A stretch of 7,032 nt of DNA from Oscillospiraceae bacterium (GCA_020025395.1 JAHHSE010000079.1:1-7032); one strand, 5' to 3'. Numbered from the stretch's first letter, positions 1-6,299 are shown. Numbers and translations are program-made. The notes: generated by a model from the sequence alone, not told the origin.

Positions 1-1940
1 GCTTTGCAGAGGGGTTTTTGAACAATGTGATCGGCAAAGACGGCCCTCTGATAGGCGGGGAGGGTCTCATAACTCTCATAGCGCTGTTTCCGTTGGGAAA
101 CCAGGTCCTGATAGGGGGCGGAAGAGGAGAGGTCCCCCAGCTCTTCCAGGGTGAGATAGAAGACATCCCTCGGAGAGGAGAGCCTCCCTTCCTCCGCCAG
201 CTTTTTTCCCATGGTAAGGAAGACCCGCCGTGCAAAGCCGTAGAGCCTGGACCGATTCATACGGGAAAATTCCCGGTTGGAAATTCCGCCCAACACCTTT
301 TGGGCCAGCAGTTCCCTGGGAGGCGGCTCCGGTGCAGTGAGCTTGGAGAGCTGCTCCTCAATATCGGAAATCTCCGCGAATGTTCGGATCTGGGCGGTCA
401 GGAGGTCGGGCCGCTCTCGAAAGGTCTCGGTCTCCAGCTTCAGTTCCCCCATGCTCCGGTCGCCATAGATTTCCAGATAGTGTTGAAACAGGGCCTGATA
501 GCCGGAGGATTCTCCCTCCTTTTTCCAGAGAACCGCCAATTCGATCAGGGTTTGGATGGGCTTCATACTCTCTATATTTTGAATTCCAGAGAGCTTGCGC
601 AAACACGCCTCCCGGCTCAGCCCCTTTTTCAGAAGGGCCTTTTTATATCGGGCCGTCATGAGAAAGGTGTACATATCATTGGCGAGGGTGATGTCCCACT
701 CCTTCATAATTCCGGTTTGAAGATAGATATAAAGCTCATAAAGGGCCTGATAGGACAGATCCTCCCGAAAATGGTCATGGAAATAGGCCTCCGCCTGCCG
801 GAAGGTTTCCCGAAGGGCGCGCATCTTTTTCGGCGTGGTAAACAGGAGAGCCGCAAAGGCGGCGGCGATCCTTCCCTTGCGCCACCAGGGAGTGCGGGGA
901 AAGCGCGGCAGGGGAAGATCCTCTGTTATCCCCAGCATCTCCCGCCAGATGGGGATGATCTTCTGGGAGAAGGGGAGGAGATTTAGAATAAAATACCAGT
1001 GATTGAGGTTGTAAAAGATTCGTCCATTCCAGTCCTCCACCATGGACTGAAAAACCTCCGGGTGATCCAGGGCAATCCGGTCTGAGCCGGAGAGACGGCG
1101 AATCAGGGAGGAGAAGATCTGGGCGTAGACCGACCGGATAAAGGAGGCTGTCAGGGGAAGGGTCAGACCGGGATAGGACTCCACAATGTTGCTGTTATCA
1201 AGGACCAGCGGGGTCTTTCCTCTGGGGAGGGTGGTGATGGGTCTGGCCTGCAAAAGAAAGAGGGTCCCCTGGGCAAGGGCAAACTCCAGATCCAAACCGG
1301 GGCCGAAGAGCCCCTCCGCCTGCCTGCCCATGGCATAGAGGGCTTGGCGAAGGGAGGGCTCCAAAAGAGGGGAATGGGCCTGCCGGACCTGATATTCCTG
1401 CCGATCGGGAAAATTGTAGTAGTAGGCGGTGGTGTCCGCTCGGTCCTCCACCACCTGAGCGCCCAGCCCCCGCCCTACGATCAGGACAGCCTCTGAGAGA
1501 ATTCCCAAAGGATTTTGGGTGAACAGTACCCCGGAGAGAGAGGCCTGGACCATGGGCTGGACGATCACCTGCATAGAGAGGTCCGTTTCTCCGGTCCGTT
1601 CCAGATAGGCACGGACCCCCTCTCCGTCCACCGATTGAAAGCAGCGGAGAACGGCGTCGGGGACCCCCTCTCTGGAGACCTGCAGGAAGGTGTGGAACTG
1701 ACCTGCAAAGGAGTGCTTCTGACCGTCCTCCCCACGGGCAGAGGAGCGGACCGCGAAGCGGTTCTCCTGGGGAAAGCATCGGGTGAGGGCGGTTTGGAGC
1801 CGATCTGAGGAGGGAGGCTGAGTGAGACAGAGAAAGCTGGGGACAGGGAGACCGGCCTCCTCCATGACCCGGAGGCGGTAGGCCTTTCCCCCGCAGGAGC
1901 GGAAGGCGTCCGGCGGGTCGGTCCGGCTGAACAAAATCAT
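1..1940 (-). CDS. PEP-synthase/PPDK-like phosphotransferase, C-terminus cut by window edge
   Basis: The frame is open without a stop from ATG 1940 to the left edge (646 complete codons). The N-terminal ATP-grasp (PPDK_N-type) domain is clear: GGKAYRL at residues 17-23, VRSSARGED at 64-72, SFAGQ at 77-81, SGVLFTQNP at 136-144, GRGLG at 156-160, DLEFA at 217-221 and LLQARPIT at 229-236, where E219, Q231 and R233 are expected ATP/metal ligands. A linker follows (DNSNIVESYPG, 248-258; YNLNHWY, 310-316) and a helical central region with IYGDRSMGEL (491-500) and DVFYLTLEEL (592-601). Family members usually have about 800 residues, so the mobile domain with the phosphorylatable histidine is missing only because the window ends. 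Such enzymes use ATP to phosphorylate pyruvate or another small molecule (rifampin phosphotransferase and phenylphosphate synthase are relatives). The start overlaps the ligase stop as ATGA, with GGAGG just upstream, implying translational coupling. Being last visible in an acyl/prenyl operon, it is more likely a pathway-specific phosphotransferase than housekeeping PpsA (inference). Confidence 0.9.
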   Translation of the reverse strand, partial: MILFSRTDPPDAFRSCGGKAYRLRVMEEAGLPVPSFLCLTQPPSSDRLQTALTRCFPQENRFAVRSSARGEDGQKHSFAGQFHTFLQVSREGVPDAVLRCFQSVDGEGVRAYLERTGETDLSMQVIVQPMVQASLSGVLFTQNPLGILSEAVLIVGRGLGAQVVEDRADTTAYYYNFPDRQEYQVRQAHSPLLEPSLRQALYAMGRQAEGLFGPGLDLEFALAQGTLFLLQARPITTLPRGKTPLVLDNSNIVESYPGLTLPLTASFIRSVYAQIFSSLIRRLSGSDRIALDHPEVFQSMVEDWNGRIFYNLNHWYFILNLLPFSQKIIPIWREMLGITEDLPLPRFPRTPWWRKGRIAAAFAALLFTTPKKMRALRETFRQAEAYFHDHFREDLSYQALYELYIYLQTGIMKEWDITLANDMYTFLMTARYKKALLKKGLSREACLRKLSGIQNIESMKPIQTLIELAVLWKKEGESSGYQALFQHYLEIYGDRSMGELKLETETFRERPDLLTAQIRTFAEISDIEEQLSKLTAPEPPPRELLAQKVLGGISNREFSRMNRSRLYGFARRVFLTMGKKLAEEGRLSSPRDVFYLTLEELGDLSSSAPYQDLVSQRKQRYESYETLPAYQRAVFADHIVQKPLCK

Positions 1941-3391
1941 TTCATCCGCCCTCCAGGAACATCCGGGATCAGTTCCCAGTGAGAGAGCCGCTTATATTTG
2001 GGGAGCTGTTCATTTCGGGTGCGGAGAAGGGTTTCGGCCTTTTCCCGGTCCCCCGTGTACCAGCATTTCATCCCCAGAGAGGAGGGCGCTGCATAGACCA
2101 GCACCCGGCAGATGGGTGGGAGGGTAAAGTAGGCCTCCAGCTCATCCGAGGGAACATTTTTCCCATTGCTGGTGAGGAGAATCTTCTTTTTTCGTCCGGT
2201 GAGAAAGAGATAACGGTCCCCATCCAGCCGCCCCAGATCCCCGGTGCGAAAATAGCCGTCTGGGGTAAAGGAGGCCGCATTCAGGGCGGGATTTTTGAAA
2301 TAACCCTTCATTAAGCTCGCTCCCTTGACAAGGATCTCTCCGATGCCGGTCTCATCGGGCGCGTCGATCTTCACATCCAAATTTTCAAAGACCACTCCGG
2401 TGGAGCCCTCTCTGGTTTGGAAGGGGAGGTCCAAAGCCACCACCGAGGAGGTTTCACTTAGGCCATAGGCTTCCAGGATGGGGATCCGGTCACGGAGATA
2501 GGCGTCCTTCAGGGATGTTTCAATGGCGGACCCTCCGCAGTAGAAGTATTTGAGACAGCCTCCGGTATAGGCGGAGAGTGTCTCTCCCCTTGCCTCCGCC
2601 CAAAGAAGAAAGCGCTGGGCTTGCAGGGGGACGGAAATGTACACTGTGGGGCGGACCGATTGGAATTCCTCCGCACAAAGAGCTTCCGAGAACCCGCCGA
2701 AATAGATCTCCATCCCGGAGAGGAGCGAGTATAAAAAGGCGGCTACCCCGGCGTATACATGGTGAAGGGGAAGGGTCAAAAGCATTCGGTCGGACTCCCC
2801 CATGGGGGTGCGCCGATGGAGGGTGTCGTAATTGGCCAACAGGTTGGCCTGGGAGAGCATCACCGCCTTGGGGAGGGCAGAGGTCCCGGAGGTGAAGAGG
2901 ACACAGGCGGTGTCAGAGGGGGATTTTTGATAGCGTGGGAGACGGCTTGGCCCAGCGTCCAGCCGGGCAAACAGGGCATCAAAGGAGAGAAAGCGGACGG
3001 AGGGGAAGAGAGGACGGAGTCCGTCCACCACCTGGGAGTGGGCGGTATCATAGAGGAGGAGGGAGAGATCGGCAGAGGAGAGGATGTTTTGAAGATCGGG
3101 CTGACGGTACTGATGGTCCAGGGGGAAACAGATCCCGCTGTATCCCAAAACCGCCAGATAGCATACGCCCCAGAAAAAGGAGTTGCCCCCATAGAGGCCG
3201 ATTCGGCCCTTCTCACAGCCCTGATCCTCCAGATAGCAGGCGACCTTACGGACCGCGTCCGCCGTCTCTCCCATGGTATAGGTATTCCACCCGGATCCGA
3301 TCTTCTCATGAAGATAGGGATGTGTCCTGCGGGTCCGGGTATTTTCCTCCAGAAGGGCAGGGATGGCGGAGCATTTTTTCCAAAAACACAT
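1937..3391 (-). CDS. Compact AMP-dependent acyl ligase (acyl-CoA synthetase family)
   Basis: This 484-residue protein belongs to the ANL adenylate-forming superfamily, which activates a carboxylic acid with ATP to an acyl-AMP and usually passes it to CoA or a carrier thiol. Visible motifs are A3 (LFTSGTSALPKAV, 165-177), A4 (LPLHHVYA, 207-214), A5 (EAYGLSET, 307-314), A7 (YFRTGDLG, 380-387, ribose-binding D385) and A8 (GRKKKILLTSNGKNV, 399-413). The C-terminal subdomain is short: about 77 residues separate A8 from the A10-like end (IPDVPGGRMK, 475-484), and the usual A10 catalytic lysine aligns with R482, two residues before the end. The start at ATG 3391 keeps the normal family N-terminus (LLEEN, then YTMGET at 38-43) and has AAGGA about 10 nt upstream. 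It overlaps the acyltransferase gene by 86 nt and the phosphotransferase gene by 4 nt. The substrate is unknown; lack of transmembrane segments suggests a cytosolic enzyme. Confidence 0.93.
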   Translation of the reverse strand: MCFWKKCSAIPALLEENTRTRRTHPYLHEKIGSGWNTYTMGETADAVRKVACYLEDQGCEKGRIGLYGGNSFFWGVCYLAVLGYSGICFPLDHQYRQPDLQNILSSADLSLLLYDTAHSQVVDGLRPLFPSVRFLSFDALFARLDAGPSRLPRYQKSPSDTACVLFTSGTSALPKAVMLSQANLLANYDTLHRRTPMGESDRMLLTLPLHHVYAGVAAFLYSLLSGMEIYFGGFSEALCAEEFQSVRPTVYISVPLQAQRFLLWAEARGETLSAYTGGCLKYFYCGGSAIETSLKDAYLRDRIPILEAYGLSETSSVVALDLPFQTREGSTGVVFENLDVKIDAPDETGIGEILVKGASLMKGYFKNPALNAASFTPDGYFRTGDLGRLDGDRYLFLTGRKKKILLTSNGKNVPSDELEAYFTLPPICRVLVYAAPSSLGMKCWYTGDREKAETLLRTRNEQLPKYKRLSHWELIPDVPGGRMK

Positions 3392-4433
3392 AGTGATACC
3401 GTCCTTCCATCACTTGATCTGCGTAATTGTAGTTGACGTTTCCGTTTCGGATCAGGGAGCCGATGGAGGCCGCCCTCTTTTTGGAAAGCTCCACCATAAT
3501 GGCATGGGTCAGGGCCTTTCCCAGTCCCTGATGCTCCGGCTCCACCCCCATGTAAAGCAGAACATAGTCGGTGCAGCGGATTTTTTTTGACAGGAAACGG
3601 AAGAGGACCCACGGGGTTCGGGGACGGGAGGCCAAATTGCCGTAGTTGGGAAGGCCCATAAAGAAGCCTACGGCACGGCCCTCATAGTAGGCCAGCTTTA
3701 TCATGGAGAAGTCCGCAATGGGACGGAAAACGGAGAGGTAGTCTGCAAATTCCTCTTCTGTAATCGGCTTGTAGGTGAGAAAGCCGGTATAGAGACGAGA
3801 GACCAATCGGTAGACCTCCCGGCTGGCCCGGTCCCATTCCTCCGGCCTGGGGGAGCGGATCTCATACCCTCTGGAGAGGAAATCCTCATAGCGTTTTTGG
3901 TATTTGGGGATGGCATAGCCGGTTTTAGGGAGCTTATGATATCGGTTGGAGACATAGGTCTCCTTGACGGAAAACCCCTGTCGGAAAAACAGATCCTGGT
4001 AGTAGGGCAAATTGTATGGTTCCCCGCAGTAGGGGGGCAGATGGAACTGATCGGCCTTAAAACGGTATCGGATCCAAAGGGAGGCATCCAGAGGACCCTC
4101 CAAGACCCTGCAGCCCTTCTCCGCTGCGGCCTGTTCCACGGCTCCAATCAGCCTCCGGGCGGCCTCCGGATGGTTTTCGCATTCAAAAAAGCCGAAATAG
4201 GCGGTGGAGTCTTCGGGATATTCGGTCAGAGCGCAGCGGCCCAGGGTGGTGTTTCCGTCTATGGCCACCCAGGCGGTGAGGGTAAAGTAGTGGGAAAGGG
4301 CATGGGTCCCCCTTAAAAGCTGTTCCTCCTCCGAGCGGCTTCCCGTAATGGTCTGAGGGGGGTAGAGGCGGGCGGGGAGAGAGAGGAAGCGCTGGATGGT
4401 TTCCTCTGTCTCACAGGGCAGAATCTGAATCAC
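3306..4433 (-). CDS. GNAT-family acyltransferase, long two-half form
   Basis: This 375-residue protein resembles the large uncharacterised GNAT group (E. coli YghO-like proteins are comparable). The N-terminal half carries FLSLPARLY (16-24), GRCALTEYPEDS (65-76), YFGFFECENHPEAA (79-92) and LEGPLDAS (111-118), followed by YNLPYYQ (140-146) and GF (153-154). The C-terminal half has the acetyl-CoA pyrophosphate-binding loop MGVEPEHQGLGKA (295-307), then NGNVNYNYADQVMEG (330-344) and a terminal FLEKM beta segment. GNATs transfer an acyl group from acyl-CoA to an amine; here the acceptor is unknown, and the neighbouring ligase could supply the acyl donor (inference). The start is GTG 4433, chosen because AAAGGGGG lies about 7 nt upstream. 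It overlaps the GtrA gene by 23 nt and the ligase gene by 86 nt; the last 18 or so residues (after LRHP) look like a non-conserved tail and fall inside that overlap. No signal peptide is visible, so it is probably cytosolic. Confidence 0.9.
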   Translation of the reverse strand: MIQILPCETEETIQRFLSLPARLYPPQTITGSRSEEEQLLRGTHALSHYFTLTAWVAIDGNTTLGRCALTEYPEDSTAYFGFFECENHPEAARRLIGAVEQAAAEKGCRVLEGPLDASLWIRYRFKADQFHLPPYCGEPYNLPYYQDLFFRQGFSVKETYVSNRYHKLPKTGYAIPKYQKRYEDFLSRGYEIRSPRPEEWDRASREVYRLVSRLYTGFLTYKPITEEEFADYLSVFRPIADFSMIKLAYYEGRAVGFFMGLPNYGNLASRPRTPWVLFRFLSKKIRCTDYVLLYMGVEPEHQGLGKALTHAIMVELSKKRAASIGSLIRNGNVNYNYADQVMEGRYHYVFLEKMLRHPCPSGGKYPDPQDTSLSS

Positions 4434-4848
4434 AGGAATTCCCCCTTTCTTTTTTGTGAGGCAGAAAGGCCCAAAACTTGCTGAGGAGAAAGTTGAGAGG
4501 GAAGATCAGCACCACCAGGATCAGCGGGGCCGCCAACCGGGAGACGGAGAGCTTCTCCACAAAGAGCCAGATCAACGCCTCTTTTAACAGGATGCCTGTC
4601 CCGAAATACATGAGATAGGTCTTTCCCAGTGTGAGAAAGAAGCTTCTGGTTTCCCCCTCCTGACAGGGGAAAACCCAGAACTGATTGCAGAGGAAGGAGA
4701 AGAACACGCTGGAGAGAAAACCGGCCGCCACCCCCCAGTAAATGGCGTGGGGGTGATCTCCCATGAGGAAGAGGACCGCCAGATAAAAGGCATATTCCAC
4801 TCCGGTGCTTGCGATGCCGATTCCGGCATAGGAAAGAAACTGTTTCAT
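4411..4848 (-). CDS. GtrA-family small membrane protein
   Basis: This 145-residue, very hydrophobic protein has four predicted transmembrane segments (roughly 6-29, 37-60, 70-97 and 104-128). The two GtrA hallmark ends are present: FLCNQFWVF (52-60) after helix 2 and PLNFLLSKFWAF (117-128) at the end of helix 4. GtrA proteins are thought to move polyprenyl-phosphate-linked sugars or similar lipid-linked groups across the cytoplasmic membrane. ATG 4848 is preferred over an in-frame GTG at 4869 because GGGAGG sits 6 nt upstream of ATG 4848, the ATG overlaps the UbiA stop as ATGA, and homologues start at this MKQFLSYA position. The basic, polar C-terminal tail (131-145) overlaps the acyltransferase start by 23 nt. 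Placed directly after a UbiA-like enzyme, it probably flips or escorts that enzyme's lipid product (inference). Confidence 0.92.
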   Translation of the reverse strand: MKQFLSYAGIGIASTGVEYAFYLAVLFLMGDHPHAIYWGVAAGFLSSVFFSFLCNQFWVFPCQEGETRSFFLTLGKTYLMYFGTGILLKEALIWLFVEKLSVSRLAAPLILVVLIFPLNFLLSKFWAFLPHKKERGNSCDSDSAL

Positions 4849-5762
4849 AGGATTCCTCCCATTCTCCACAATTTGTATCCGGCAAGGAGAATCAGGGTCC
4901 CCTGCATTACATAGATATATCCACGGGCAAAGCGTCCGATATGAAAACAGGGGGAAGAGGGGTTTTTAAGGTACAAAAACCCATTGATGCAGGAGCAGAG
5001 ATAGTAGGCGGCAAAGACAGCCATGAACACAGGGGGAAAGAGCCGGCGGCTCATATAGATGGTGGCCGCAGCCTCCACCAGGGAGACCGACAGGAAAAGG
5101 AGGACCGCACCCCGGAGGCCCAGGAGCTTGGAATAGGTCACATAGGAGGTCTCCTCCTGGGGGGCTCGTATTTTCCGGCTGATCTCAAATTCCAGAGCGG
5201 GGAGATAGAGCATCAGATTGATGCACAGAAGGTCAAAGGTGAGGAGGGGAAGATGGAACCGCTGACAGGTGATGCTTAACAGATACTCGTTCAGCAGGAG
5301 CATACAGGGGTTGTGGGTGACAAGGGCGAGAAGGAGGTTGTTTTGGATTCGCTTTTTCTGAAAGAACCAGAGACTCATCAGCACCATATAGGCCATCAGG
5401 GCAAAAAACCAGAGCAGGGAGATATTGTCGACAAAAAGAAGGTTGGGAAGGACCATGGCCGCCACACAGATTCCCATCAAAATCTGCAAATCCCGCTTGG
5501 TGACCCGGCCGGAGGGATAGGGGCGATGGGGGAAAAGGCGCCTATCCAGCTCCTCATCCTTAAAATCGTCAGCAATTCTCAAAAACAGCAAAAAGAAAAA
5601 GACGGTAAAAAAGCCCACAATCTCCCCGGTAGAGAGGGAAAAGGGGATCTGAAACCGCAAAGCGGTGAGGAGATAGAGGGCGCCCTCCAAAATGAAGGCC
5701 GCCACAAGGCCCTGGAAAATGGGATACATTTCCCTGCAATAGAGCATCCATCGTTTCAGCAA
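4845..5762 (-). CDS. UbiA-like membrane prenyltransferase, first gene of operon
   Basis: From the TTG start this is a 305-residue polytopic membrane protein with about eight hydrophobic segments, a normal length for UbiA enzymes. The first aspartate-rich motif is clear: RIADDFKDEELD (62-73), followed by HRPYPSGRV (79-87), the loop typical of the family that binds Mg-prenyl-diphosphate. The second motif is atypical: instead of the usual DxxxD there is EISRKIRAP (193-201), then EE (203-204) and TYSKLLG (209-215). The family transfers a prenyl chain from a diphosphate donor to an aromatic ring or another nucleophile in the membrane; donor and acceptor are unknown here. The frame continues upstream to 6107, but that part covers the promoter and is not coding. 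TTG 5762 is chosen because AGAGGTGA lies 5 nt upstream; ATG 5747 (300 residues) is the alternative but is too far from that site. The stop overlaps the GtrA start as ATGA. Confidence 0.88.
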   Translation of the reverse strand: MLKRWMLYCREMYPIFQGLVAAFILEGALYLLTALRFQIPFSLSTGEIVGFFTVFFFLLFLRIADDFKDEELDRRLFPHRPYPSGRVTKRDLQILMGICVAAMVLPNLLFVDNISLLWFFALMAYMVLMSLWFFQKKRIQNNLLLALVTHNPCMLLLNEYLLSITCQRFHLPLLTFDLLCINLMLYLPALEFEISRKIRAPQEETSYVTYSKLLGLRGAVLLFLSVSLVEAAATIYMSRRLFPPVFMAVFAAYYLCSCINGFLYLKNPSSPCFHIGRFARGYIYVMQGTLILLAGYKLWRMGGIL

Positions 5763-5767
5763 CCGAA

Positions 5768-5776
5768 TCACCTCTT
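5768..5776 (-). promoter_or_regulatory. Ribosome-binding site deciding the TTG start of the UbiA-like gene
   Basis: On the minus strand AAGAGGTGA is a strong match to the anti-Shine-Dalgarno complement and ends 5 nt before TTG 5762. It is about 20 nt from the next in-frame ATG (5747), so it supports the TTG. With the promoter just upstream, the leader would be only about 15 nt, with the site almost at the RNA 5' end. Confidence 0.65.
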
Positions 5777-5783
5777 TGGACCT

Positions 5784-5812
5784 AGTGTAGCACATTTGGA
5801 AAAGATTTTCAA
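5784..5812 (-). promoter_or_regulatory. Leftward sigma-A-type promoter of the five-gene operon
   Basis: Read on the minus strand there is a -35 TTGAAA (5807-5812), a 17-nt spacer and a -10 TACACT (5784-5789) preceded by TGC, giving an extended -10. The match and spacing are close to consensus. The expected transcription start is near 5777, about 15 nt before the TTG start. No other promoter is visible inside the operon, consistent with its overlapping genes being one transcript. No obvious operator palindrome overlaps it. Confidence 0.72.
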
Positions 5813-5951
5813 TTGATACAGCAGGGGAAGATGACGAGAAGATGGTCCATGCAGAGGCGGCTCCATACATGGGAATGGATTGCGTCCGCGAATCGATCAA
5901 AAAATACGCATCCTGTGCGCATTCATCCAAAGCGCTTCTGGAAAGTAATCG

Positions 5952-5980
5952 GTGACAAAATTCGAAGAATGTGGTAAAAT
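5952..5980 (+). promoter_or_regulatory. Rightward sigma-A-type promoter
   Basis: GTGACA (5952-5957; five of six positions match TTGACA) is followed by exactly 17 nt and TAAAAT (5975-5980), with TGG directly before it forming an extended -10. The expected start is near 5987. It would transcribe the foldable segment at 6078-6246 and then the gene starting at 6300, leaving a leader of about 310 nt. It points away from the operon promoter, so the two units are divergent. Confidence 0.6.
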
Positions 5981-6044
5981 AACCCTGATGATAAAAATGG
6001 AACGCAGACGATATGAGTGAGCAGACGGACAATGGGCGGAGGAT

Positions 6045-6072
6045 AGGGGACGGCACTGCAAGAAGGGGACGG
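6045..6072 (+). repeat. Two direct copies of AGGGGACGG, 19 nt apart
   Basis: The nonamer AGGGGACGG occurs at 6045-6053 and again at 6064-6072, the second copy running into the ACGGTC/GACCGT hairpin at 6069-6090. Similar GGGGACGGT words are common in dispersed repeats of clostridial genomes (from memory, not checked). Nothing larger, such as terminal repeats of an element, is visible around them. Confidence 0.4.
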
Positions 6073-6077
6073 TCTTC

Positions 6078-6246
6078 GAAGGAGGACCGTTTGATGCTCC
6101 ATGTCATATTCCGGCTTGCGAGAAGCGGTGCTGGACTGTCATCGGACTCCGCCTGGGCGTGCTGCTACCCGTCATGACAGGTTCGCGCCTCTTCTCGTTC
6201 CGCTTATCCCGCCTCGGTTTCCGGTTTGTGGAAACAGTCCGGCTTT
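6078..6246 (+). ncRNA. Candidate structured RNA (long imperfect hairpin with closing stem)
   Basis: An inner stem pairs 6119-6142 with 6174-6197 with no length offset: CGAGAAG/CTTCTCG outside, CTGTCAT/ATGACAG inside, and a 10/10 middle with four Watson-Crick and three G-U pairs (21 of 24 positions). An outer stem pairs 6084-6092 (GGACCGTTT) with 6232-6240 (AAACAGTCC), one C-A mismatch, and continues with 6078-6081 against 6243-6246. Between the stems is an open bubble of 26 and 34 nt. The overall shape, about 170 nt with closing stem, bubble and terminal stem, resembles 6S RNA only in outline; I see no conserved 6S sequence. The wobble pairs work only for rightward RNA, and a rightward promoter lies upstream. 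It could instead be a decayed inverted-repeat element or a leader structure for the gene at 6300. Confidence 0.35.
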
Positions 6247-6284
6247 ATACATCAATAGCGATAAAAAAATATTGCGTTTCGTGA

Positions 6285-6290
6285 AGAGGT
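6285..6290 (+). promoter_or_regulatory. Ribosome-binding site for the AT-rich right-hand gene
   Basis: AGAGGT at 6285-6290 is followed 9 nt later by ATG 6300. The in-frame GTG at 6291 directly abuts the site and is too close for initiation, so ATG 6300 is preferred. Confidence 0.55.
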
Positions 6291-6299
6291 GTGATAGGA

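Larger units (their letters stand above)
5813..6299. other. Intergenic region between divergent transcription units, no convincing gene
   Basis: About 490 nt separate the operon promoter from the rightward gene. The stretch contains a rightward promoter (5952-5980), a direct repeat AGGGGACGG at 6045-6053 and 6064-6072, and a long foldable segment (6078-6246). Several short open frames exist (for example 5831-5978, 6013-6177 and 6101-6334), but none has a well-placed ribosome-binding site or recognisable domain. Composition is GC-rich up to about 6240 and then turns abruptly AT-rich (TATACATCAATAGCGATAAAAAAATATTG region), which continues into the right-hand gene. No tRNA, attachment site or insertion-sequence end was recognised. 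Confidence 0.6.

Noticed and set aside
18..986. Long rightward open frame opposite the phosphotransferase gene
   Set aside because: It is antisense to a continuous frame with many family motifs, and its translation is rich in G, P and R with no domain; a GC-rich shadow frame.
2759..3436. Rightward open frame of 225 codons opposite the ligase gene
   Set aside because: Antisense to conserved ligase motifs A3 and the N-terminal region; glycine-rich, no recognisable protein features.
4849..4869. Earlier GTG start for the GtrA gene
   Set aside because: ATG 4848 has GGGAGG 6 nt upstream and an ATGA coupling with the previous stop; the GTG has neither.
5313..5816. Rightward open frame opposite the UbiA-like gene
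   Set aside because: A highly charged mirror of membrane segments, as expected when hydrophobic codons are read antisense; it also runs over the operon promoter.
5899..5923. Possible leftward terminator hairpin (AATGCGC, GCGTATT, then T run)
   Set aside because: Only 7 bp with one G-U pair, and no leftward gene lies upstream to terminate; probably chance.
5831..5978. 48-codon basic rightward frame between the divergent promoters
   Set aside because: No spaced ribosome-binding site and it runs through the rightward -35 and -10 elements.
5763..6107. In-frame upstream extension of the UbiA-like gene (420-residue version)
   Set aside because: It spans the promoter, lacks family similarity and has no ribosome-binding site at its ATG; the family N-terminus fits the TTG at 5762.
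6013..6177. 54-codon rightward frame downstream of the plus-strand promoter
   Set aside because: Weak ribosome-binding site, arginine- and serine-rich translation without a domain, and overlap with the hairpin arms; not excluded, only unsupported.
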